Source: Botryococcus braunii
Taxonomy: Eukaryota; Chlorophyta; Trebouxiophyceae
DNA: 15,000 nucleotides
NCBI GenBank assembly: GCA_002005505.1
Contig: KV908596.1
Coordinates: 1 to 15,000 of the forward strand
Direction: 5' to 3'
Each line of letters opens with the position of its first letter. The stretch's first letter is position 1. A program made the translations under genes and the position numbers. Positions 1 to 7,083 of the stretch are shown here, piece after piece. The notes beneath the pieces were generated by a model. It did no database searches, was not told the DNA's origin, and was given only the letters and a program-made list of their open reading frames with translations.

Positions 1-1396
1 TGGCACATGGGAATGTCACTCGGTTTAAAGCAAGATTGGTTGCCAGGGTTGCAGACAGATTCCTGGTATAGATGTTGGTGAGGTTTTGCACCTACCAGCA
101 GCTATGGTGCTAGGAGGCTGTGCTGGCAGTGGCTGCCACACAAATCTTGAGATCCACCAAGTGGATATCAAGACAGCTTTTCTCAATGGGGAGTTGGAGG
201 AAGAGGTCTATGTGACCCAACCACCAGGATTTGAGAATGGCAACACGAGAGTTGTGTGCAAGCTCAGGAAGGCACTCTACGGTCTTAAGCAAGCCCACGG
301 GCTTGGCACAAGACCTTGAGCGACAAGTTGAGCGTGATGGGTATAGTGTGTGCAAGAGCGACGCTGGGTATACATCAGGAGGCCCTGATGGTAATCTGTC
401 GTTTATTCTTGTTTATGTCGATGATCTTCTCATAGTTGCCAGAGTGGTTGCAGAGATTGAGTGGGGGAAAGAGTATTGAAGAAGGACTTCACCATCCATG
501 ATTTGGGAGAGGTGAATGATTTCCTGGGGTGTCAGGTCCTACGCAATAGAGTTCAGGGCACTATTTCCATGAGTTGCACTCCCAAGATTGATGCTCTTGT
601 GGAGAAGTTTGGCGTTGCTGATGATGGACGTGGGGTTGATACCCCCATGTCCAAGGACTTCGTGGCTAGCAGCAGACCCGAGTCCTCAGATGGTATGTCA
701 CATGGGGCTGGTACCCCTCTGCCACCTGGTCATCGATACTGCGAGTTAATTGGATCGTTACTGTACATAGCCAATACGACCCGGCCTGACATTTCTCAGG
801 CTGTTGGAGTGTTGTCAAGGTATAGAATGACACCCACTACCTCACACTGGAATGAGGCCATTCGAGTGCTGAAGTACTTGAGAGATACCAGAGAGTTAGC
901 TCTTACTCTGGGTGGAAAGGGCCCTGAGCTAGAAGGCTATGTTGATGCCGACTATGCTGGGGACCTGGACCACAGGTATTCCACCACTGGCTATGTTCTA
1001 TCAGTCTATGGTAGTGCCGTGGTTTGGGGAAGCAAGAAGCAGAGCTCAGTTGCTACCTCAACTGTGCAAGCTGAGTTTATGGCAGCTGGCCATATTGTGA
1101 AGGAAGCCAACTGGCTAAGGGGCTTCTTGGAAGAGATAGGGGCTGCACCTTGGAGGGTCAAAATTTTCTGTGACAACCAAGGATGCATTTCTAATTTACG
1201 GAACCCCCTGTATTCCAAATTCACAAAGCACGTTGCAGTAAGCTTCCACTACGCTAGGGAAGCTATGGCACTTGGGCAGGTAGATATCCTCTATGTGGAA
1301 TCTGCACGCAATGTGGCTGACATTATGACCAAGCCACTTGCCAAGCCCGTGTTTGTTGGTCATCGTGATTCACTAGGTTTGAGAAGATACACTTAA
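1..1396 (+). pseudogene. Frameshifted copia RT-RNase H fragment (element A)
   Basis: C-terminal part of a copia polyprotein. RT copies element RNA into DNA and RNase H removes the RNA strand, both inside virus-like particles. The first ~475 bp contain the RT core ([22 protein letters not shown]) but need several frame changes to read. Against 4269-4758 there are ten missing single bases, at about 43, 84, 115, 142, 294, 339, 366, 381, 383 and 474, nearly all inside homopolymers. Positions 2-3 also differ, as one extra G or a mismatch. From 461 the frame is open to the stop at 1394-1396. That part carries the whole RNase H domain: VDADYAGD, QAEF, FCDNQG and the NVADIMTKPL tail. The deletions look more like sequence error than decay, because no substitutions accompany them. 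The true copy may be intact. Confidence 0.8.
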
Positions 1397-1407
1397 AGCA
1401 TGCAGGC

Positions 1408-1416
1408 AAGGGGAAG
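1408..1416 (+). promoter_or_regulatory. Polypurine tract, element A
   Basis: AAGGGGAAG lies directly before the LTR start TGTTGAG. This is where the RNase H-resistant primer for plus-strand DNA synthesis is expected in LTR retrotransposons. Confidence 0.75.
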
Positions 1417-1619
1417 TGTTGAGTTCTGAACATTATTATTGAATGCCTTGTGCTTTAAGTGATCTTCATGTGTGCACTATTAGGATATGGGTCCATTGAG
1501 AACATAAGGTACCTTGAGACACGGCAGATTCTGGACGTTTTCGAACATAAGGTACAATCCTATCTAGATCACACGTTTGTCGGATGAACTCTTAAGGCTG
1601 CCCCACCGGAGTGAATACC

Positions 1620-1754
1620 AACTGGTTGTGAAAGATGCTGGGCATCACCAGATGCTAGTCTTGTCCGACAGTTGTGTGTGGCACTCAGCAGACAGTCGTA
1701 CGGACTGTAGCTGGAGTAACTTCGTCTATTGACGACCTGTCTGCTTTGTACAGG
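1620..1754 (+). repeat. 135-bp direct repeat inside LTR A, copy 1
   Basis: Identical over all 135 bases to 1948-2082, offset 328 bp. It contains small stem-loops, such as GATGC..GCATC and ACAGTC..GACTGT. It ends CAG followed by GTACGG, which resembles a 5' splice site. Confidence 0.95.
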
Positions 1755-1947
1755 TACGGTGCGGCAGTGTGTGTTGTATCATTGTTGCTATTGTGAGAGT
1801 GAACAAGCTTAGTGTACCCTGTAGTCACTCAAACAGATAAGGGACAGTGACTTCAGGGAGTATAGGCATGTACTTGAACGTAGCCGTCTAGAGCCTTATC
1901 TAGTGATTGCTTGATCGGTGCTTGTGTACAAGATAATGATGTAACGT

Positions 1948-2082
1948 AACTGGTTGTGAAAGATGCTGGGCATCACCAGATGCTAGTCTTGTCCGACAGT
2001 TGTGTGTGGCACTCAGCAGACAGTCGTACGGACTGTAGCTGGAGTAACTTCGTCTATTGACGACCTGTCTGCTTTGTACAGG
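1948..2082 (+). repeat. 135-bp direct repeat inside LTR A, copy 2
   Basis: Second copy of the LTR-internal repeat. It ends TTTGTACAG followed by GGAAAG, which resembles a 3' splice site. It lies 28 bp before the LTR end. Confidence 0.95.
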
Positions 2083-2138
2083 GAAAGCCGATTGCCCATA
2101 ACCTTTCACAGCAAGTTGGCTGCAGACATATTGATCAC

Positions 2139-5100
2139 ATGGCTGAGGCGTCTCATCTTAGGAAAGGACACGTGTGTAGCGAGAGATCTCTGTGGCATGC
2201 TAGGTTAGGTCATCCTGGTGCCAGCAGCATGCAGAGGTTCTCCAAGGAAGATCTGGTTACAGGAATCAATATCTCCCTTGCTCCCTGCTCTGAGTGCCCC
2301 AAGCACTGTGAATCGTGTATACAAGGGAAACACTCCAGACCTCCTTTCCCTGTATCTTCCAGGCCTGCACATCACCCACTCGATAGAGTCCATGTGGATA
2401 CTGTGGGTCCCATATCACCTCCTGCCATCACAGGTGAACGATATTGGGTCACTGTAGTGGATGAAAGTTCACACCAAGTTGCCTCCCTGCCTGTGAAGTC
2501 AAAGGATTGCATCCCAAAGGCTGTGATAGACCTGCTCCGTTTTTGGCAGACCCAACGAGGCACGGTTGTGAAGTGTGTGAGGACTGACAGGGGTTCAGAG
2601 TTCCTGAACCAGCAATTCAAAGAGTTTTGTGCTCAGCAGGGCACTAAGATGGAGTCCTCAGCGCCCTACACGCCTCAGCAGAATGGGGTGGCGGAGAGGA
2701 TGAATAGGACCCTGAAGGAGCGAACAAGGACTCTGTTGGTCCATGCTGCAGCAGACCCCTCCCTTTGGAAGGAGGCGCTTGAGACAGCTACCCTCCTCTA
2801 CAATGTGGGTCCTACTTCAGGCAGGTCCCTGACCCCCATGGAATTATTCTTTGGTGTCAAACCTGATGTGACTGTGCTGCGCACGTTTGGCTGTGTAGCC
2901 CATGTGCACATTCCCAGTGGCCAAAGGTCTGTTTTTGGGCCCAAGACCATCCCTGGGATGTTTACTGGTTATTGTCCCCAGTCTAAAGCGTATCGTGTGT
3001 ACGTGGGGAATGGAGTGTGGAAGGAGAGTAGGGACGTCAGCTTTATCGAGCACTTGAGGGGGGCTGAGAGAGTGGGTCTATCAAAGGTCCAGCCTGGGTC
3101 TGTCTATGATTCTAGGATATCACCCCCCCTTGGCAGTGAGAATCTGGCAACGCCTCAAGCAAATCCCTCTGCTGCTCCACCCACGTTCTGGGATGAGGAG
3201 GATGACCATGGAGTGGAGACGCTTTCCACTGGGGCTCCTGGGACCTCTGGACTTTGTGCTGGGGATCAGTCTGGAGACGGGACCACAGCAGCACATGACC
3301 AAGGAAACCCCACCAGCCTGGATTCTACTGTTGGGACCCCAGAACCATCTCAGCACTCGTGGTCGGTGCTTGAGCATATGCAGAATCTGGCCAGGGGGGG
3401 TGTAGAAACTCAATCCCAGGTAGAAAAAATGCAGAAGGTACAAGAGGGGTTGCGAATGCAGGGGAAGTCACAAATTCCCCTTCCTCCAGGGACCACCCTT
3501 ACAAGGGAGCAGCGTTATGTACAGCGCGTGGCTAGGAGAGAGCATTCTGACATCCCATTGCATGCCCCTGACCCAGGTCAGGCAATTGTGAGTGAGCCAA
3601 ACATGGTTGGTCTCCCTGATATGCAGGGGCAGGTTGAGACAGTCGAGGCTATGTTCGGTGCAGATGTAAGAGATGAGAGCAGTGGGTTAGACATGCCAGC
3701 AGTAGGGGAAGCTGGTGCCCAATCCCAGTCACTGGCTAGTCATGCTTATGGTGTGCAGGCTGACATTGTAGGCGCAGCTCAGGCAAGTCTGGGTAGTGTG
3801 CCCAAGTGTGAGTCCAGGAGAGAGAGAGAGCTGCTGCTCCCCTCTGCATTGCGGAAGGTGCGAGAATGTAAGGGTGCTGCACATGAGTCCAGTAGTCAAG
3901 GAGAGAGAGAGAGACTTGAGAAGGAATCAGATAATCCCGGCAGTACTGCCCAGTCCCAGCATAAGGTACATAATGTACCTTATTCTGGCAACCAGGGAGA
4001 GAGAGAGAGAGAAGGGAACAGCATCAGTAAGGCTGACAGCCCTGCTGCACCACAGCATAAGGTACAGAGTGTACCTTCTGTCACGTTGGGAAAAGTTCAC
4101 GTGCCCTCAAACTTGAGGGAAGCCCAGCGCTCACCTCAGTGGGAGTTTTGGCAGCAGGCAATGCAAGAGGAGATGGAGTCTTTAGACACCCATGAGGTTA
4201 TGCAGTATGTGGAAAGACCCCATGGGCAGAAAGTTATCCCTGTTCATTGGATTTTTTCTACAAAAAACGATGCACATGGGAATGTCACTCGGTTTAAAGC
4301 AAGATTGGTTGCCCAGGGTTGCAGACAGATTCCTGGTATAGATGTTGGTGAGGTTTTTGCACCTACCAGCAGCTATGGTGCTAGGAGAGCTGTGCTGGCA
4401 GTGGCTGCCACACAAAATCTTGAGATCCACCAAGTGGATATCAAGACAGCTTTTCTCAATGGGGAGTTGGAGGAAGAGGTCTATGTGACCCAACCACCAG
4501 GATTTGAGAATGGCAACACGAGAGTTGTGTGCAAGCTCAGGAAGGCACTCTACGGTCTTAAGCAAGCCCCACGGGCTTGGCACAAGACCTTGAGCGACAA
4601 GTTGAGCGTGATGGGGTATAGTGTGTGCAAGAGCGACGCTGGGGTATACATCAGGAGGGCCCCTGATGGTAATCTGTCGTTTATTCTTGTTTATGTCGAT
4701 GATCTTCTCATAGTTGCCAGAGTGGTTGCAGAGATTGAGTGGGGGAAAGAGTTATTGAAGAAGGACTTCACCATCCATGATTTGGGAGAGGTGAATGATT
4801 TCCTGGGGTGTCAGGTCCTACGCAATAGAGTTCAGGGCACTATTTCCATGAGTTGCACTCCCAAGATTGATGCTCTTGTGGAGAAGTTTGGCGTTGCTGA
4901 TGATGGACGTGGGGTTGATACCCCCATGTCCAAGGACTTCGTGGCTAGCAGCAGACCCGAGTCCTCAGATGGTATGTCACATGGGGCTGGTACCCCTCTG
5001 CCACCTGGTCATCGATACTGCGAGTTAATTGGATCGTTACTGTACATAGCCAATACGACCCGGCCTGACATTTCTCAGGCTGTTGGAGTGTTGTCAAGGT

Positions 5101-5675
5101 ATAGAATGACACCCACTACCTCACACTGGAATGAGGCCATTCGAGTGCTGAAGTACTTGAGAGATACCAGAGAGTTAGCTCTTACTCTGGGTGGAAAGGG
5201 CCCTGAGCTAGAAGGCTATGTTGATGCCGACTATGCTGGGGACCTGGACCACAGGTATTCCACCACTGGCTATGTTCTATCAGTCTATGGTAGTGCCGTG
5301 GTTTGGGGAAGCAAGAAGCAGAGCTCAGTTGCTACCTCAACTGTGCAAGCTGAGTTTATGGCAGCTGGCCATATTGTGAAGGAAGCCAACTGGCTAAGGG
5401 GCTTCTTGGAAGAGATAGGGGCTGCACCTTGGAGGGTCAAAATTTTCTGTGACAACCAAGGATGCATTTCTAATTTACGGAACCCCCTGTATTCCAAATT
5501 CACAAAGCACGTTGCAGTAAGCTTCCACTACGCTAGGGAAGCTATGGCACTTGGGCAGGTAGATATCCTCTATGTGGAATCTGCACGCAATGTGGCTGAC
5601 ATTATGACCAAGCCACTTGCCAAGCCCGTGTTTGTTGGTCATCGTGATTCACTAGGTTTGAGAAGATACACTTAA
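2139..5675 (+). CDS. Copia polyprotein: integrase, reverse transcriptase, RNase H (N-terminal part absent)
   Basis: 1178 codons. Pre-integrase zinc finger: H20, H24, C57, C60. Integrase core: D87 (HVDTVGP), D150 (RTDRGSEF) and E186 (NGVAERMNR), a DD35E spacing. A ~340-residue hydrophilic linker follows, with 32-residue repeats near 587-650. RT starts near 667 and keeps D767 ([11 protein letters not shown]) and YVDD at 852-855. RNase H has D1029, E1072, D1105 and D1154. Integrase joins element DNA to the host genome; RT and RNase H make that DNA. Full copia polyproteins also carry gag and protease upstream; both are missing. The first ATG is therefore probably not a natural start: the frame is open to 2061 and was likely continuous with gag-protease before interruption. 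No broken catalytic motif was found. Confidence 0.93.
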   Translation: MAEASHLRKGHVCSERSLWHARLGHPGASSMQRFSKEDLVTGINISLAPCSECPKHCESCIQGKHSRPPFPVSSRPAHHPLDRVHVDTVGPISPPAITGERYWVTVVDESSHQVASLPVKSKDCIPKAVIDLLRFWQTQRGTVVKCVRTDRGSEFLNQQFKEFCAQQGTKMESSAPYTPQQNGVAERMNRTLKERTRTLLVHAAADPSLWKEALETATLLYNVGPTSGRSLTPMELFFGVKPDVTVLRTFGCVAHVHIPSGQRSVFGPKTIPGMFTGYCPQSKAYRVYVGNGVWKESRDVSFIEHLRGAERVGLSKVQPGSVYDSRISPPLGSENLATPQANPSAAPPTFWDEEDDHGVETLSTGAPGTSGLCAGDQSGDGTTAAHDQGNPTSLDSTVGTPEPSQHSWSVLEHMQNLARGGVETQSQVEKMQKVQEGLRMQGKSQIPLPPGTTLTREQRYVQRVARREHSDIPLHAPDPGQAIVSEPNMVGLPDMQGQVETVEAMFGADVRDESSGLDMPAVGEAGAQSQSLASHAYGVQADIVGAAQASLGSVPKCESRRERELLLPSALRKVRECKGAAHESSSQGERERLEKESDNPGSTAQSQHKVHNVPYSGNQGEREREGNSISKADSPAAPQHKVQSVPSVTLGKVHVPSNLREAQRSPQWEFWQQAMQEEMESLDTHEVMQYVERPHGQKVIPVHWIFSTKNDAHGNVTRFKARLVAQGCRQIPGIDVGEVFAPTSSYGARRAVLAVAATQNLEIHQVDIKTAFLNGELEEEVYVTQPPGFENGNTRVVCKLRKALYGLKQAPRAWHKTLSDKLSVMGYSVCKSDAGVYIRRAPDGNLSFILVYVDDLLIVARVVAEIEWGKELLKKDFTIHDLGEVNDFLGCQVLRNRVQGTISMSCTPKIDALVEKFGVADDGRGVDTPMSKDFVASSRPESSDGMSHGAGTPLPPGHRYCELIGSLLYIANTTRPDISQAVGVLSRYRMTPTTSHWNEAIRVLKYLRDTRELALTLGGKGPELEGYVDADYAGDLDHRYSTTGYVLSVYGSAVVWGSKKQSSVATSTVQAEFMAAGHIVKEANWLRGFLEEIGAAPWRVKIFCDNQGCISNLRNPLYSKFTKHVAVSFHYAREAMALGQVDILYVESARNVADIMTKPLAKPVFVGHRDSLGLRRYT
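3896..4080 (+). repeat. 96-bp (32-residue) imperfect tandem repeat in the integrase-RT linker
   Basis: Two in-frame units align with a 96-bp offset: QGERER at residues 587-592 and 619-624, and QHKV at 607-610 and 639-642. A degenerate third unit (RRERE, near 3816-3830) precedes them. Each unit carries a GA-rich run and the decamer CATAAGGTAC, at 3960-3969 and 4056-4065, inside a perfect inverted repeat. Arms are 11 bp at 3961-3983 and 8 bp at 4059-4077. The protein here is charged and probably disordered. Confidence 0.8.
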
Positions 5676-5686
5676 AGCATGCAGGC

Positions 5687-5695
5687 AAGGGGAAG
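5687..5695 (+). promoter_or_regulatory. Polypurine tract, element B
   Basis: AAGGGGAAG directly before the LTR start TGTTGAG, identical to the tract of element A. Expected plus-strand primer site. Confidence 0.75.
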
Positions 5696-6389
5696 TGTTG
5701 AGTTCTGAACATTATTATTGAATGCCTTGTGCTTTAAGTGATCTTCATGTGTGCACTATTAGGATATGGGTCCATTGAGAACATAAGGTACCTTGAGACA
5801 CGGCAGATTCTGGACGTTTTCGAACATAAGGTACAATCCTATCTAGATCACACGTTTGTCGGATGAACTCTTAAGGCTGCCCCACCGGAGTGAATACCAA
5901 CTGGTTGTGAAAGATGCTGGGCATCACCAGATGCTAGTCTTGTCCGACAGTTGTGTGTGGCACTCAGCAGACAGTCGTACGGACTGTAGCTGGAGTAACT
6001 TCGTCTATTGACGACCTGTCTGCTTTGTACAGGTACGGTGCGGCAGTGTGTGTTGTATCATTGTTGCTATTGTGAGAGTGAACAAGCTTAGTGTACCCTG
6101 TAGTCACTCAAACAGATAAGGGACAGTGACTTCAGGGAGTATAGGCATGTACTTGAACGTAGCCGTCTAGAGCCTTATCTAGTGATTGCTTGATCGGTGC
6201 TTGTGTACAAGATAATGATGTAACGTAACTGGTTGTGAAAGATGCTGGGCATCACCAGATGCTAGTCTTGTCCGACAGTTGTGTGTGGCACTCAGCAGAC
6301 AGTCGTACGGACTGTAGCTGGAGTAACTTCGTCTATTGACGACCTGTCTGCTTTGTACAGGGAAAGCCGATTGCCTATAACCTTTCACA
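5696..6389 (+). repeat. 3' LTR of copia element B (694 bp)
   Basis: Starts TGTTGA, ends TTTCACA. It equals 1417-2110 except for T at 6376 in place of C. It carries the same 135-bp internal duplication (5899-6033 and 6227-6361) and the decamer CATAAGGTAC at 5782-5791 and 5825-5834. The right border meets CTCCC and a C15 run, so any target-site duplication of B should read CTCCC at its unseen left end. Confidence 0.93.
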
Positions 6390-6395
6390 CTCCCC

Positions 6396-6472
<77 letters not shown>

Positions 6473-6507
6473 CCTCCCTCCCTCCCCCCCGCCTCTCCCC
6501 CCTCTCC

Positions 6508-6596
<89 letters not shown>

Positions 6597-6660
6597 CTCT
6601 CCACCCCCTCTTTTTCACCCGCCCCTTATTCTTGCCCCCTTTTCATTCTCTTCTTCTGCG
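6390..6660 (+). repeat. Poly-C plus (CT)n polypyrimidine tract
   Basis: A C15 run (6392-6406) leads into (CT)n to about 6469. A CCCT/C-rich middle follows, then (TC)n of about 42 units (6509-6593), then mixed pyrimidines with a few purines to about 6660. Long Arg-Glu or Ser-Leu frames here are translations of the repeat, not genes. Mirror-symmetric pyrimidine tracts of this kind can form triplex DNA. Confidence 0.95.
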
Positions 6661-7083
6661 GTTAAAATAGGCTTTACTCTTATTTTCAAACTCTCTTCTT
6701 CAGAAATACAGAAGTAGCACGTGGGCAGGTAGTCTGCAAGACGAATTGAAGCACGACTCCTGGACCAGTTGTCCTGGTACACAATTGTTTACATCAGTCA
6801 ACTGCGCACACGGAGCACAAGCGCATGCTAAACTACCATGTCGTACCGTTGGGACTTGCATGTACCGCCAGATGACGGACGGCTGCACCTTTGAGGACGA
6901 AAGATGCACGCCTGATTATATCAGCAGTGAACATAAGGAATCTTTTTGCTCTTTCATGATACCGCGCTTGACCAAATATTATCTTGGCCGCAACATCTGG
7001 TGCGCTTTATTCCGCACCCGCCAAAAAAGTGCCCCCTAGAAAGATATAAAGATCGGCCGTATCTGCCTAAGCGACGTGCCGCC
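6661..7083. other. Flank between the repeat tract and the coiled-coil gene
   Basis: Unique-looking sequence without a gene I can support. Open frames here have no recognisable motif. Its 3' end may hold the promoter and 5' UTR of the gene that follows. Confidence 0.5.
7045..7050 (+). promoter_or_regulatory. Possible TATA box
   Basis: TATAAA lies 34 bases before the proposed ATG at 7084, which stands in a strong context (GCCGCCATGA). A start site about 30 bp downstream of the TATA would leave a very short 5' UTR, so the match may be chance or the true first exon may differ. Confidence 0.25.

Larger units (their letters stand above)
1..2110 (+). mobile_element. Ty1/copia element A, 3' part (RT-RNase H, PPT, 3' LTR)
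   Basis: The 3' part of an LTR retrotransposon. Its 5' LTR, gag, protease and integrase would lie left of the window. From about 475 to 2110 it matches 4754-6389 with one substitution (C at 2097, T at 6376). The order reverse transcriptase, then RNase H, polypurine tract and LTR follows the superfamily pattern. The right end is base 2110, the last base shared with the second LTR. Beyond it the two copies diverge at once, into integrase-coding sequence here and a pyrimidine tract at 6390. I infer that this element sits inside element B. A tandem array with a shared LTR, or a misassembly, remains possible. Confidence 0.85.
1417..2110 (+). repeat. 3' LTR of copia element A (694 bp)
   Basis: Begins TGTTGA and ends TTTCACA, so the termini are TG..CA with a 3-bp TGT/ACA inverted repeat. 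The second LTR at 5696-6389 has the same length and differs only at position 2097. It contains a 135-bp perfect direct repeat (1620-1754 and 1948-2082) and two copies of CATAAGGTAC (1503-1512, 1546-1555). The first of these overlaps the palindrome AAGGTACCTT. LTRs normally carry the promoter and polyadenylation signals. I could not place a TATA box or the U3/R/U5 borders. The reading frame of the downstream integrase is open back to 2061, inside the LTR, which fits two pieces having been joined. Confidence 0.92.
2111..6389 (+). mobile_element. Ty1/copia element B, lacking its 5' part
   Basis: Internal region 2111-5695 followed by an LTR at 5696-6389. Integrase before reverse transcriptase marks it as Ty1/copia rather than gypsy. 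The integrase, RT and RNase H domains are open and keep their catalytic residues. The expected initiator-tRNA primer-binding site is missing after 2110, and so are gag, its zinc knuckle and the protease. The internal sequence enters abruptly at the pre-integrase zinc finger. This fits interruption of B by element A, which would leave B's 5' LTR, gag and protease to the left of A, outside the window. If so, the first bases after 2110 (GCAAG) should be a target-site duplication. As seen here the copy could not move on its own. Confidence 0.85.

Noticed and set aside
2111..2138. Primer-binding site after LTR A
   Set aside because: No match to the usual initiator-tRNA complement (TGGTATCAGAGC-like); the sequence already reads as polyprotein.
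4182..4583. 133-codon minus-strand frame inside the reverse transcriptase
   Set aside because: Shadow of the polyprotein; the plus frame carries all RT motifs.
6179..6670. Long open frames of Arg-Glu or Ser-Leu repeats on both strands
   Set aside because: They are translations of the (CT)n/(GA)n tract; several frames are open at once because the repeat has no stop codon.
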